IMG/VR virus record: IMGVR_UViG_3300034063_000636
Coordinates: 44,215-108,214 of that record
Reading direction: 5' to 3' (one strand)
DNA from: a virus
Length of the DNA stretch: 64,000 nucleotides
Under the pieces are notes generated by a model. It was not told the DNA's origin and did not search any database. It saw nothing but the letters and a program-made list of their open reading frames with translations. Shown piece after piece: positions 29,201 through 35,756 of this stretch (position 1 is its first letter; each line of letters starts with the position of its first letter). The translations under genes and the position numbers were made by a program.

Positions 29201-30617
29201 AGCTTATTCTCAAGCCAATGGTGCCTATGCACAGGCTAACGGTGCATACGCTCAAGCGAATATCGTTTATGCTCAAGCAAATGCAGCGTATGAAAAGGCA
29301 AATGCGCCAATCACCGTTAAGGAAATTTATGCTGGCAATTCAACAGTAGTCAATACTTACACCAATATCAATACAATTCAATTTGATTCTGACTCTGGAA
29401 TGGCAGTTGTAAATGCTGCTTCGAACACAGTCACGATTCAGTTGAATAGTACATTCAAGAATTGGAACGTAGATGGAAATGCTGGACTTGTTGCAGTTGG
29501 TCTTGATACTGTAAACTTTATTGCTGGCAGTGGAATTTCGATTGCTGCAAACAATAATGCATCACCAAAATCTATTACATTCACCAGTACTGGTGGTGGC
29601 GGTGGCGCAGCTAACGTTATCGTTAAAGACGAAGGAACAACTCTTACATCAGCTGTAACTTCGATTGACTTTACTGGTGGTGGTGTAACTGCAACAGCAA
29701 GTGGAAGTAATGTAACAATTTCTGTTCCAGTTGGATTGTCAAATACAATCATCAAAACTGTTTCTTATACTTCCACAAATGCTGCAGCAAATTTAACGTA
29801 TGCTCTACCATTAACACCATCAGATCCTTCATATATCTTTGTGATTAAGAACGGTATTGTTCTTACACCAAATACGGATTATAGCCTCAGTGGAAATACA
29901 CTTACTGTAATCGAATCTGGTGCGGCAAACGATGCGATCGAAGTTCGTTATTTTGATCAAGTTAATATTGTAGAGTATCCAAATACAAAAATTGAAGTTG
30001 ATTCAAACACTGTCGCTTCGCAAACGAATACATTCTATGTCACGAGTAATGTTGCTGCAATAAGCCGACTCTCTATCTCTAAGAATGGTTTGTTGCTCAC
30101 ACCAAATCTACACTTCACAGTGACTGGAAATACTGTAACGTTAAATACAGCTGCTGAGATTAACGATGTATTGACCTTTACACATATTCGTGATTTGGGA
30201 CCATTAGAAGGTTCTGGTTTAACAGAATACAACTATAACACAAGCACATCTTCTGTTGAAACAGTCGATTCTTGGTCTAAGAATACCTATCGCAGCGGTA
30301 AGTATCAAGTTCAAGTTGAAAGTGGCGCTGGATATTATGCCACTGAAATCATGATTATTCATGATGACTCTACTACAAATTTAATACAGTATGGAACATC
30401 TTCTTTTGGTTCGAATGTTGGCGTGTTTTCTTCTGACATAAGCGGAAGCAACGTTCGACTATTGTTTACTGCAACTGATTCCACTTCGTTTGTAACTTAT
30501 AATAGAGTTCTTTTGACAAAGAGATCTTCTGAATCGTTACCGACAGATTTGATGACTGGAAGCGATGCGTATGATCTCATGTTGACTCTACCATTTAACC
30601 CAACAGACCTCAATTAA
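23205..30617 (+). CDS. Giant QAN-heptad tail fibre with two cupredoxin-like domains
   Basis: At 2470 residues this is the largest protein in the window and almost certainly a long fibre. About 150 degenerate heptads (xAYAQAN) occur in at least eight blocks between residues 225 and 2035, as expected for a trimeric coiled-coil-like shaft. Between blocks lie three copies of a fibre module (GSLTVTGNLEVLGNTTTLNV to NRGS; residues about 138, 746 and 1570), a variant copy near 1127, two YxLGSPTxRYK modules (65 and 1362), and two cupredoxin-like domains (433-546 and 1834-1945) with His, Cys, His and Met in type 1 copper order. The C-terminus has two beta modules with NGxxLTPNxxxxxxGNT, then a terminal domain (YRSGKYQVQVESGAG) typical of marine phage fibres. 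The start overlaps the previous stop. Confidence 0.88.
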   Translation: MKITITNNNQIGKVTFGKVTRVGDLYANDILDLINTVVYRSGSTMTGNLNVAATIITQNVIPSVNNTYNLGSPTYRYKDAYFGGNTVYIGDSILSAQANSLLTNTFIATTSFVSGGLNVLDQANAAYAEANLKLGLGGGTITGSLTVTGNLEVLGNTTTLNVETLSLEDNEIILNSNVTGPPLLDSFITINRGSMTNAVLKWDESTDQWKWSDGNGVYYALDSSLGAYAQANGAYAQANGAYAQANGAYSQANGAFAQANGAYAQANGAYAQANGAYAQANAASDNANTRVLKAGDTMTGQLNISSGGLVVTGNIVTTGASGDITGVNTIYAGTFSTTAGLNVTAQAANAYEQANNARTTANGAYLQANGAYAQANGAYAQANGAYAQANGAYAQANGAYAQANGVYAHANGIYDVANAAYAQANADYQPAVTRFDVTSSGTSAYRFDQYGSIVDDPTLYVRAGETLAFNLNVVGHPFMIRQSNGGANYNTGLTHVETTGVISTGASAQGKTTGVLYWKVPFELQGNTYVYQCQVHSAMVGNIVIEPPSTIIYAQANVAFDTANGAYSQANGAYSQANGAYAQANGAYAQANGAYAQANSAYAHANIVYAQANASFDQANTARTTANDAYEQANTARSTANDSYAQANTARDTGNNAYAQANTARDTANDSYAQANTARDTGNNAYLQANTARDTGNNAYAQANTARDTGNDAYSQANTARNTANDAYLQANNAYAEANIKLNISGGSITGDLIVSGNLEVLGNSTTLNVETLAIEDNEIILNSNVTGSPTLDGFITINRGSNTNASIKWDENTNQWKWTDGDTFFYAFDSALDAYAQANTARDQANTARETGNDAYGQANTARTTANDAYLQANTARDQANTARDTGNNAYAQANTALDTANGAYAQANGAYAQANGAYAQANLAFGQANGAYAQANGAYAHANIVYAQANAAFNQANTGNDSANAAYAQANTARDTGNNAYGQANTARTTANDAYAQANTALDTANGAYAQANGAYAHANIVYAQANTARDTANAAYGQANGAFDQANAAYNQANTARTTANDAYGQANSAFNQANAAYDKANTALDTANGAYAQANGAYAHANIVYAQANNAYDTANLKLNIAGGTINGSLNVSGNLSITGNTTYYNVATYAVDDPLIYLGANNILNDIVDIGFIATKNTSGNLSHTGFARDAGDATWYLFDNLLDSGHQNNIVDFANTTLATLRANIAANSILLMGNVVATQANLTLAHNQANTANNTANGAYSQANGAYAHANIVYAQANAAFNQANAAYDKANGAFDTANGAYSQANGAYAHANIVYAQANAAYDNANTRVLKSGDTMTGNLNVSAFIITNNVQPNLNVTYDLGSPTKRYKNLYLSNNALHLGDAVITSNGSTLVVSGVEIDGSGNLIAAFDSYDQANTARDTANAAYNQANGAFNQANGAYAHANIVYAQANAAYDQANTARGTANDAYAQANTARDTGNNAYAQANTARDTANDAYGQANTARTTANDSYNQANTARTTANDAYGQANTARGTANDAYGQANAAYLQANNAYDEANLKVNISGGTISGDLVVSGNLSVLGNSTTLNVETLKIEDNEIILNSNVTGSPTLDSFITINRGSSTNAVIKWDENTDQWKWSDGDTFFYAFDSALDAYAQANTARATANDAYGQANVARATANDSYLQANTARDTANASYDQANTARTTANDAYGQANTARTTANDSYAQANTARNTANDSYAQANTARTTANDAYAQANTARTTANDSYAQANTARNTANDSYAQANTARATANDAYGQANAAYNTANTANATANLAYAQANSNYQPAVTRLNVTNSGFSAYLLDQYPGNNPTVYVRGGETLAFDLNVSGHPFMIRQSSGGANYNTGLTHVSSTGVVSTDGSAQGQVSGTLYWKVPYNIVGNTYVYQCSIHGGMVGNIVIEPSVIVAYAQANAAFDTANGAYAHANIVYAQANAAYNDANGAYAQANGAYAQANGAYSQANGAYAQANGAYAQANIVYAQANAAYEKANAPITVKEIYAGNSTVVNTYTNINTIQFDSDSGMAVVNAASNTVTIQLNSTFKNWNVDGNAGLVAVGLDTVNFIAGSGISIAANNNASPKSITFTSTGGGGGAANVIVKDEGTTLTSAVTSIDFTGGGVTATASGSNVTISVPVGLSNTIIKTVSYTSTNAAANLTYALPLTPSDPSYIFVIKNGIVLTPNTDYSLSGNTLTVIESGAANDAIEVRYFDQVNIVEYPNTKIEVDSNTVASQTNTFYVTSNVAAISRLSISKNGLLLTPNLHFTVTGNTVTLNTAAEINDVLTFTHIRDLGPLEGSGLTEYNYNTSTSSVETVDSWSKNTYRSGKYQVQVESGAGYYATEIMIIHDDSTTNLIQYGTSSFGSNVGVFSSDISGSNVRLLFTATDSTSFVTYNRVLLTKRSSESLPTDLMTGSDAYDLMLTLPFNPTDLN
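24501..24842 (+). other. Cupredoxin-like domain 1 within the giant fibre
   Basis: Residues 433-546 read as a plastocyanin/amicyanin-like beta sandwich: LYVRAGETLAFNLNV, GHPFMIRQ, LYWKVPF, then NTYVYQCQVHSAMVGNIVI. Candidate copper ligands are His476, Cys533, His536 and Met539. The C-x2-H-x2-M spacing is that of amicyanin. Copper binding is inferred. Confidence 0.7.
28704..29039 (+). other. Cupredoxin-like domain 2 within the giant fibre
   Basis: Residues 1834-1945 repeat the domain with the same ligand spacing: His1875, Cys1932, His1935 and Met1938 (GHPFMIRQ, YVYQCSIHGGMVGNIVIEP). Both copies have 57 residues between the first His and the Cys. Surface positions differ while all four ligands are kept. 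Confidence 0.7.
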
Positions 30618-30629
30618 GGACTTCTTACG

Positions 30630-30636
30630 ATAAATA
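30630..30636 (+). promoter_or_regulatory. ATAAATA late-promoter-like site
   Basis: The site lies in the 45-base gap after the giant fibre, 33 bases before the Mtd-N-like gene start, in context ACGATAAATAATT. Promoter function is inferred from likeness to the T4 late element. Confidence 0.45.
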
Positions 30637-30662
30637 ATTGTACGATTTAAGAGAGAACTAAA

Positions 30663-31157
30663 ATGCCAACAACATTACAATTTAGACGTTATGGAACTGC
30701 AGCCACTGCATCAGTTACTGGTGCAAATGGTGAATTGACGATTGATACTGATAAAGAAACAGTCGTCGTTCATGACGGATCCACGGCTGGTGGGTATGCG
30801 CTCGTAAGAGATGGCGCTGCAACGATCAGCGACACGTTCGGAAATCTTCGTGGAATTCCGATTTCTGGTTCAGAAAAATCTACCAGTTATACGCTCGCTG
30901 CAAATGATGTTGGTCGTTTGGTGATCGTAACAACTAGCGGAAGCATTACAGTTCCGAACACCACATTTGGTGGTGGTAATGTTGTTTCAGTTTACAATAA
31001 CACAAGCAGCAACGTTGTGCTTACATTGAGCACTGCGGCAGCATATGTTTCTGGCAATAATACAAATAGAACATCTCTTAATCTAGCAACTCGCGGCATT
31101 GCAACAGTTCTTTATATTAGTTCAAATTCTTGCGTAATTACAGGAAGCGTATCATAA
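30663..31157 (+). CDS. Mtd-N-like small tail protein
   Basis: This 164-residue protein begins LQFRRYGTAATASVTGANGE, then LTIDTDKETVVVHDGSTAGG, the pattern of the small N-terminal virion-attachment domain of Mtd-type and many marine phage fibre proteins. The C-terminal half (LAANDVGRLVIVTTSGSITV, TRGIATVLYISSN) resembles a beta domain often found at fibre ends. It probably attaches to the virion and presents or anchors the glycine-rich protein encoded one base downstream. No reverse transcriptase or template repeat is present, so there is no sign of a diversity-generating retroelement. Confidence 0.7.
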   Translation: MPTTLQFRRYGTAATASVTGANGELTIDTDKETVVVHDGSTAGGYALVRDGAATISDTFGNLRGIPISGSEKSTSYTLAANDVGRLVIVTTSGSITVPNTTFGGGNVVSVYNNTSSNVVLTLSTAAAYVSGNNTNRTSLNLATRGIATVLYISSNSCVITGSVS

Positions 31158-31158
31158 G

Positions 31159-32829
31159 ATGGGTGGTATTCATTTAGCATTGATGGCTTCGTTTTCTACC
31201 ACTGGTGTCAGTTTCGGCACAGGAACTGTCATTCAATCATTCACATCAACTGGTTCTTGGACATGCCCAACAGGCGTTACTTCTGTTGAATGTCTTTTAG
31301 TTGCTGGTGGTGGCGGTGGAACAAATGACCTTGCTGGCGGAGCAGGTGCAGGTGGAGTTGTATACAATAATTCAGTTTCAGTAACACCAGGAACAACATA
31401 TACAATTACAGTTGGTGCTGGTGGAGCTGCTGCCAGCAATGGTGTGAATTCAAGTGCATTCAGTATGACAACAGCTGTTGGTGGTGGGACAAGCGGTGCT
31501 TATAATGGTGGATCAGGATCTGCTGGTAAAAATGGCGGATCAGGTGGAGGTGGCGGCGCAACACCATCATACAGTGGTCCAGGCGGTAGCGCTGTATATC
31601 CAGGATCCCCATTTATTAGTGCAACAAGACAAGGATATGATGGCGGTCAGGGAACTGCAGGTGGTGGTTCTGGTGGTTATGGCAGATCTGGCGGTGGCGG
31701 TGGAGCTGGAGAAGCAGGTAAAGCAGGATCAGCTGGAAGCGGTGGTGGAGCAGGAACCAATGTACACAGCACGTTACTTCAATCTGCTGGTTTTGGTGTA
31801 TTGTCTGGTGGATTATATTACATAGCAGGTGGTGGTGGCGGCGCTGAAGATGGCGGACCAGGAGGAGTTGGTGGTGGTGGAAATGGCGGATATCGAAACG
31901 GCGCACTCGCAACTGCAGGTCAAACAAACACTGGTGGTGGAGGAGGTGGGAATTGGTATGCTGCAGCTGGCGGTGCTGGTGGTTCTGGATTAGCAATTAT
32001 TAAGTACACCCAACCAACTGTTGTTGGAACTGTTTATACATTTACCACATCTGGAACTTGGACTGCTCCAACTGGCGTCACTTCCGTTGATTATCTCGTT
32101 GTTGCTGGTGGTGGAGGAGGTGGAACTATTGGCGGAGGCGGTGGTGCTGGTGGATACCGAACAGGGACTGGATTTGCAGTTACACCTGGAAACACTTATA
32201 CCATTACTGTCGGATCTGGTGGTGCAGGATCACCAAATAGTGTTAGTTCAACTAATCCACAAGCATCCAATGGATCTAGTTCAGTTTTTGATACAATAAC
32301 GTCTGCAGGTGGCGGCGGTGGCGGATCGTATAATGCTCCTGCAGGTGCTGGCAATAATGGACGTGCTGGTGGATCAGGCGGTGGTGGCGGTTTAAATGGT
32401 GGACCATCGTCAGGTGGTGCTGGCAATACTCCATCAACATCACCATCTCAAGGAAATAATGGTGGAGCAGCAACACCTTCTGCTGCAGCGGGTCAGGGCG
32501 CAGGTGGCGGAGGTGGAGCTGGAGCGGCAGGTGATAGTGGTGGAACAGCACCTTCTGCTGGTGGTAATGGCGGTAATGGTGCAGCATCTACGATCACAGG
32601 CACATCTGTAACTTACGCTGGTGGCGGTGGTGGAGCTGGCAACGTTGCCCCAGCTCCTGCAGGCACTGGCGGATCAGGTGGTGGTGGTGCTGGATCAAAT
32701 ACTCTTAACGGGACAAATGGAGCCGCTGGTCTTGGTGGTGGCGGCGGTGGCGGTGGCAATGGTCCTTCTGGTTATATGGGTGGCGGCACTGGTGGATCAG
32801 GTATAGTAATCATTAAGGTTGCAGCATAA
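31159..32829 (+). CDS. Glycine-rich adhesin, two domains
   Basis: This 556-residue protein has two glycine-rich tip domains. Each opens with the motif W(T)xPxGVTSVxxLLVAGGGGG, passes through TPGTTYTITVGAGG, glycine runs and (second domain only) the signature NTPSTSPSQGNNGG, and closes with GGSGxxIIKY. Runs of glycine with small residues suggest polyglycine II helices, known in the gp38 receptor-binding adhesin of phage S16. The second domain ends the protein (GGSGIVIIKVAA). The start is uncertain: ATG 31159 has AGGAAG about 11 bases upstream, and an internal ATG at 31183 (MASFSTTG) resembles the starts of related genes. It is coupled to a 58-residue gene by a one-base overlap. Receptor binding is inferred. 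Confidence 0.75.
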   Translation: MGGIHLALMASFSTTGVSFGTGTVIQSFTSTGSWTCPTGVTSVECLLVAGGGGGTNDLAGGAGAGGVVYNNSVSVTPGTTYTITVGAGGAAASNGVNSSAFSMTTAVGGGTSGAYNGGSGSAGKNGGSGGGGGATPSYSGPGGSAVYPGSPFISATRQGYDGGQGTAGGGSGGYGRSGGGGGAGEAGKAGSAGSGGGAGTNVHSTLLQSAGFGVLSGGLYYIAGGGGGAEDGGPGGVGGGGNGGYRNGALATAGQTNTGGGGGGNWYAAAGGAGGSGLAIIKYTQPTVVGTVYTFTTSGTWTAPTGVTSVDYLVVAGGGGGGTIGGGGGAGGYRTGTGFAVTPGNTYTITVGSGGAGSPNSVSSTNPQASNGSSSVFDTITSAGGGGGGSYNAPAGAGNNGRAGGSGGGGGLNGGPSSGGAGNTPSTSPSQGNNGGAATPSAAAGQGAGGGGGAGAAGDSGGTAPSAGGNGGNGAASTITGTSVTYAGGGGGAGNVAPAPAGTGGSGGGGAGSNTLNGTNGAAGLGGGGGGGGNGPSGYMGGGTGGSGIVIIKVAA

Positions 32830-33005
32830 TGGCAAAACCAAAACAATATCAAGTTCAAGAATTACAAACAGATCTTGGAACAATACACACTCAAGCAAAC
32901 ACTGCTTATGGTCAAGCCAACGCTGCATATGCTGCAGCGAATAATGCATATGCTGCAGCAAATAGTGCTAGTGGTGGATTCGCAAAAGTCTTTTTCAGTT
33001 TATAA
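32829..33005 (+). CDS. 58-residue QAN micro-protein
   Basis: This short gene starts at an ATG overlapping the previous stop (TAATG) and encodes MAKPKQYQVQELQTD, then three to four QAN-type heptads (TAYGQANAAYAAANNAYAAA) and a hydrophobic end KVFFSL. It is a single-turn version of the giant fibre's shaft with its own N-terminus. It lies directly before a 108-residue gene that precedes the 790-residue glycine-rich protein. Two analogous small genes sit at the same place in the other two cassettes. It could be a connector peptide or an N-terminal fibre adaptor. Function unknown. Confidence 0.6.
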   Translation: MAKPKQYQVQELQTDLGTIHTQANTAYGQANAAYAAANNAYAAANSASGGFAKVFFSL

Positions 33006-33017
33006 CAGGACATTACA

Positions 33018-33344
33018 ATGGCAGAAAGATATAAAATTCTAGGACAAGTGGCTGGAACAACTGCGTTTGCAAATGTCTACACAGTTCCAGCAGCAACATC
33101 AACAGTAGTCTCATCAATTATTGTCACGAATCGATCTTCTTCAAATACGAATTATAGAATCGCAGTGCTTCCTGCAGGTGCTGCTGTTGCAAATCAATAT
33201 TATATTGCCTATGATTCTGTAATTGCAGGAAGCGATGCGATTGGTTTATCACTTGGATTAACTCTTGGCAACACTGATGTGATCACTGTAAATGCATCTT
33301 CAAATGTAATCACGTTCAGCGTGTTCGGAACAGAAATTACCTAA
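33018..33344 (+). CDS. Small beta-domain protein of the glycine-rich cassette, copy A
   Basis: This 108-residue protein (YKILGQVAGTTAFANVYTVP, TVVSSIIVTNRSSSNTNYRI, YYIAYDSVIAG, GLTLGNTDVITVNASSN) is one of three paralogues. The others are at 38905 (very similar) and 41994 (distant). The pattern suggests one jelly-roll or Ig-like domain of virion attachment type. It has no signal peptide or enzymatic motif. It precedes the glycine-rich gene by one base in each cassette or overlaps it, so a 1:1 adaptor or chaperone for that adhesin is a reasonable inference. Confidence 0.65.
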   Translation: MAERYKILGQVAGTTAFANVYTVPAATSTVVSSIIVTNRSSSNTNYRIAVLPAGAAVANQYYIAYDSVIAGSDAIGLSLGLTLGNTDVITVNASSNVITFSVFGTEIT

Positions 33345-33345
33345 T

Positions 33346-35718
33346 ATGGCTTCGAAGTTATTTGCCTTTCAAAGTTTTGCATCAAGCACGAGAATTTTCA
33401 ATTCTCGCGCGACACCTGCCGCAGTTGGAGCGCAAGAAATTGTTGTAGAAACTTTCGCCAATACAACTACATGGACTGCACCAGAAGGCGTCACATCAGT
33501 TGAATATCTTGTTATTGGCGGTGGAGGCGGAGGGGGTGGAAGATTCGTCGGTGGTGGCGGGGGTGCTGGCGGATTTCGAGCAGGCACTGGTTATGCTGTA
33601 ACACCAAATACTTCTTATACAATCACTGTGGGCGCTGGCGGTAATGGTGCAACCTCACCAAGCATATATGGATCAAATGGATCATCTTCTGTATTTGATA
33701 CGATTACATCTGCTGGCGGTGGTGCAGGAGCTGGATTAGACAATTCTGCACCAGGAACTGCTCAAAATGGACGCGCAGGTGGCTCTGGCGGCGGCGGAAG
33801 TGGTTTTGCAGGAGGGGCTGGCGGCACTGGAAACACCCCTTCAACTTCTCCATCGCAAGGTAATAACGGTGGAAATGGTAGTTCTTCTGCTCCTTTCTAT
33901 GCTGGAGGCGGTGGTGGCGGTGCGGGTGCTGTTGGAACTAATGGCAGCGGATCAAGCGCAGGTACTGGTGGAAATGGAACAGCATCTTCAATTACTGGAA
34001 CTTCTGTAACTTATGCAGGTGGAGGTGGGGGTGGTTCAGATGTTTCTGGTGGTTCTGGTGGAACTGGAGGTGGAGCCAATGGTGGAGCAGGCGGTTCAAA
34101 TGCTCCGAGCGCAGCACCAGCAAGCACTGGCAGCGGTGGTGGTGGATCTGGTGGTGGACCTTCTCCAAGTGGATATAACGGCAGCAGTGGCGGTTCAGGC
34201 GTAGTAATTTTAAAATACACAAAACCAAACGTAAGTGCAAATGCCAATGTCTGGGTATTCAGAACATCAACATCATGGACTGCGCCAACAGGAGTCTCGC
34301 TGATCGATTATTTGATCGTCGGTGGTGGCGGTGGTGGAGCTGGTTATGGTGCAGGCGGTGCAGGTGGGTTTAGAACAGGCACTGGATACTCAGTATCACC
34401 AGCAACATCTTATACTATTACAGTCGGATCAGGTGGTGCTGCAGGTGATATTTCAAATAGAGGCGCAAATGGTGCTGCCTCTATTTTTGCATTAACATCA
34501 AATACATCAGCAAATGTTTCTTCTGCTGGTGGCGGTGGTGGTGGATGCAATTCAGGAACACAAACTGGATTAAGTGGCGGAAGCGGTGGTGGCGGTGGTG
34601 GCGGAACATCTCCTGCTGGTGCTGGTGGAACAGGTAATACACCTGCAGTTGCACCAGCACAAGGTAACAATGGTGGCACTGGTGGAGTTTCTCCTGGAAA
34701 TTCAGGTGGAGGTGGTGGTGGTGCTGCAGCTGCAGGATCTAATGGAGCAACAAATACTGGTGGTAATGGCGGAAACGGTACTGCTTCTACATTGTCTGGT
34801 TCTTCGGTAACTTATGCTGGCGGTGGTGGTGGTGGAACTAATAATGGAAGCCCTGCTACAGCTGGTAATGGTGGAACTGGTGGTGGTGGAAATGGAAGTA
34901 ATGGCAATCCAAGTTCTATTGCCCAAGCTGGCACCGCAAATCTTGGCGGAGGTGGTGGAGGAGGAGGATTCCCTAGCAATCAAACAGGAAATACTGGCGG
35001 CTCTGGTATCGTTATTATCAAAGCATATGCAACCGCAAACGCAAACCTTGCAACATTCACTTCATCTGGAACATGGACAGCACCCACTGGAGCAACACAA
35101 GTTGAATACCTTGTGATTGCTGGCGGAGCTGGCGGTAATGGCGGTGGTGGTGGTGCTGGTGGATTGAGAACAGGTTCTGGATTATCAGTTTCGCCTGGAT
35201 CATCATATACAGTTACAATTGGTGGCGGTGGTGCTGCAGGAAGTAATGGAACTAACTCAGTGTTTAGCACTATTACATCACTCGGTGGTGGTGTTGATAG
35301 TGCTGGTGGAAGACAAGTAACAGGTGGTTCTGGTGGTGGTGCTGAAAGACAATATCCATCAACAGTTGGTCTCGGTACTCCAGGTCAAGGATTTAATGGT
35401 GGCACTGGAAATGCTCCTGCTAATGCATCTGGTGGAGGCGGCGGAGCTGGTGGTGTTGGCGGAAATGCATCTTCAACTGGCGGCGTAGGTGGACCAGGAG
35501 CATTCTCGACGATCAGCGGATCATCAGCAATTTATGCTGGTGGTGGTGGCGGTGGTGGTCAAAGTGGCGGAGGATCAGGAGGAGCTGGTGGTGGTGCATC
35601 GGGTGGTGTTGGTCCAGCAAGTTCTGCATCACCTAATACTGGTGGTGGTGGCGGAGGAATTTACACCAGTGGTGCTGGTGCAGGTGGTTCTGGTATTGTT
35701 ATTATTCGTTGGTCGTAA
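33346..35718 (+). CDS. Glycine-rich adhesin, three domains (cassette A)
   Basis: This 790-residue protein has three glycine-rich domains starting near residues 36, 301 and 563, each opening with (T/S)W-TAP-x-G and V-x-YL-(V/I)-(I/V)-GG and ending in GGSG(V/I)V(I/L)(I/L)(K/R). The first two contain NTPSTSPSQGNNGG or NTPAVAPAQGNNGG. The short N-terminus (FAFQSFASSTRIFNSR) is unlike the domains and probably docks to the fibre. Similar proteins at 39231 and 42326 have the same three-domain plan. Polyglycine II folding and receptor binding are inferences from the gp38-like composition. Many GGT/GGC/GGA repeats could allow recombination between copies. Confidence 0.78.
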   Translation: MASKLFAFQSFASSTRIFNSRATPAAVGAQEIVVETFANTTTWTAPEGVTSVEYLVIGGGGGGGGRFVGGGGGAGGFRAGTGYAVTPNTSYTITVGAGGNGATSPSIYGSNGSSSVFDTITSAGGGAGAGLDNSAPGTAQNGRAGGSGGGGSGFAGGAGGTGNTPSTSPSQGNNGGNGSSSAPFYAGGGGGGAGAVGTNGSGSSAGTGGNGTASSITGTSVTYAGGGGGGSDVSGGSGGTGGGANGGAGGSNAPSAAPASTGSGGGGSGGGPSPSGYNGSSGGSGVVILKYTKPNVSANANVWVFRTSTSWTAPTGVSLIDYLIVGGGGGGAGYGAGGAGGFRTGTGYSVSPATSYTITVGSGGAAGDISNRGANGAASIFALTSNTSANVSSAGGGGGGCNSGTQTGLSGGSGGGGGGGTSPAGAGGTGNTPAVAPAQGNNGGTGGVSPGNSGGGGGGAAAAGSNGATNTGGNGGNGTASTLSGSSVTYAGGGGGGTNNGSPATAGNGGTGGGGNGSNGNPSSIAQAGTANLGGGGGGGGFPSNQTGNTGGSGIVIIKAYATANANLATFTSSGTWTAPTGATQVEYLVIAGGAGGNGGGGGAGGLRTGSGLSVSPGSSYTVTIGGGGAAGSNGTNSVFSTITSLGGGVDSAGGRQVTGGSGGGAERQYPSTVGLGTPGQGFNGGTGNAPANASGGGGGAGGVGGNASSTGGVGGPGAFSTISGSSAIYAGGGGGGGQSGGGSGGAGGGASGGVGPASSASPNTGGGGGGIYTSGAGAGGSGIVIIRWS

Positions 35719-35726
35719 TTGCGCAG

Positions 35727-35733
35727 ATAAATA
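35727..35733 (+). promoter_or_regulatory. ATAAATA late-promoter-like site
   Basis: CAGATAAATATTC lies nine bases after the adhesin stop and 30 bases before the 670-residue fibre gene. Its spacing is like that of the other sites in this series. Confidence 0.45.
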
Positions 35734-35756
35734 TTCAATAAATCTAAGAGTGTTAA

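Larger units (their letters stand above)
23880..29308 (+). repeat. 21-base (heptad) QAN repeats, interrupted
   Basis: The 21-base unit encoding xAYAQAN recurs in blocks separated by globular modules. Variants include TARDTGN, TARTTAND, GAYAHANIV and AAFNQAN. Codon choice varies from unit to unit, so the DNA is less uniform than the protein. Single QAN units also occur in small genes at 32829 and 41814 and in the 670-residue fibre. Confidence 0.9.

Noticed and set aside
23880-29308. 21-base repeats considered as a non-coding tandem array.
   Set aside because: They are in frame throughout a 7.4-kb open gene and interrupted by recognisable fibre domains.
30663-31157. Mtd-N-like domain as a sign of a diversity-generating retroelement.
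   Set aside because: No reverse transcriptase, no C-type lectin variable region and no template/variable repeat pair was seen in the window.
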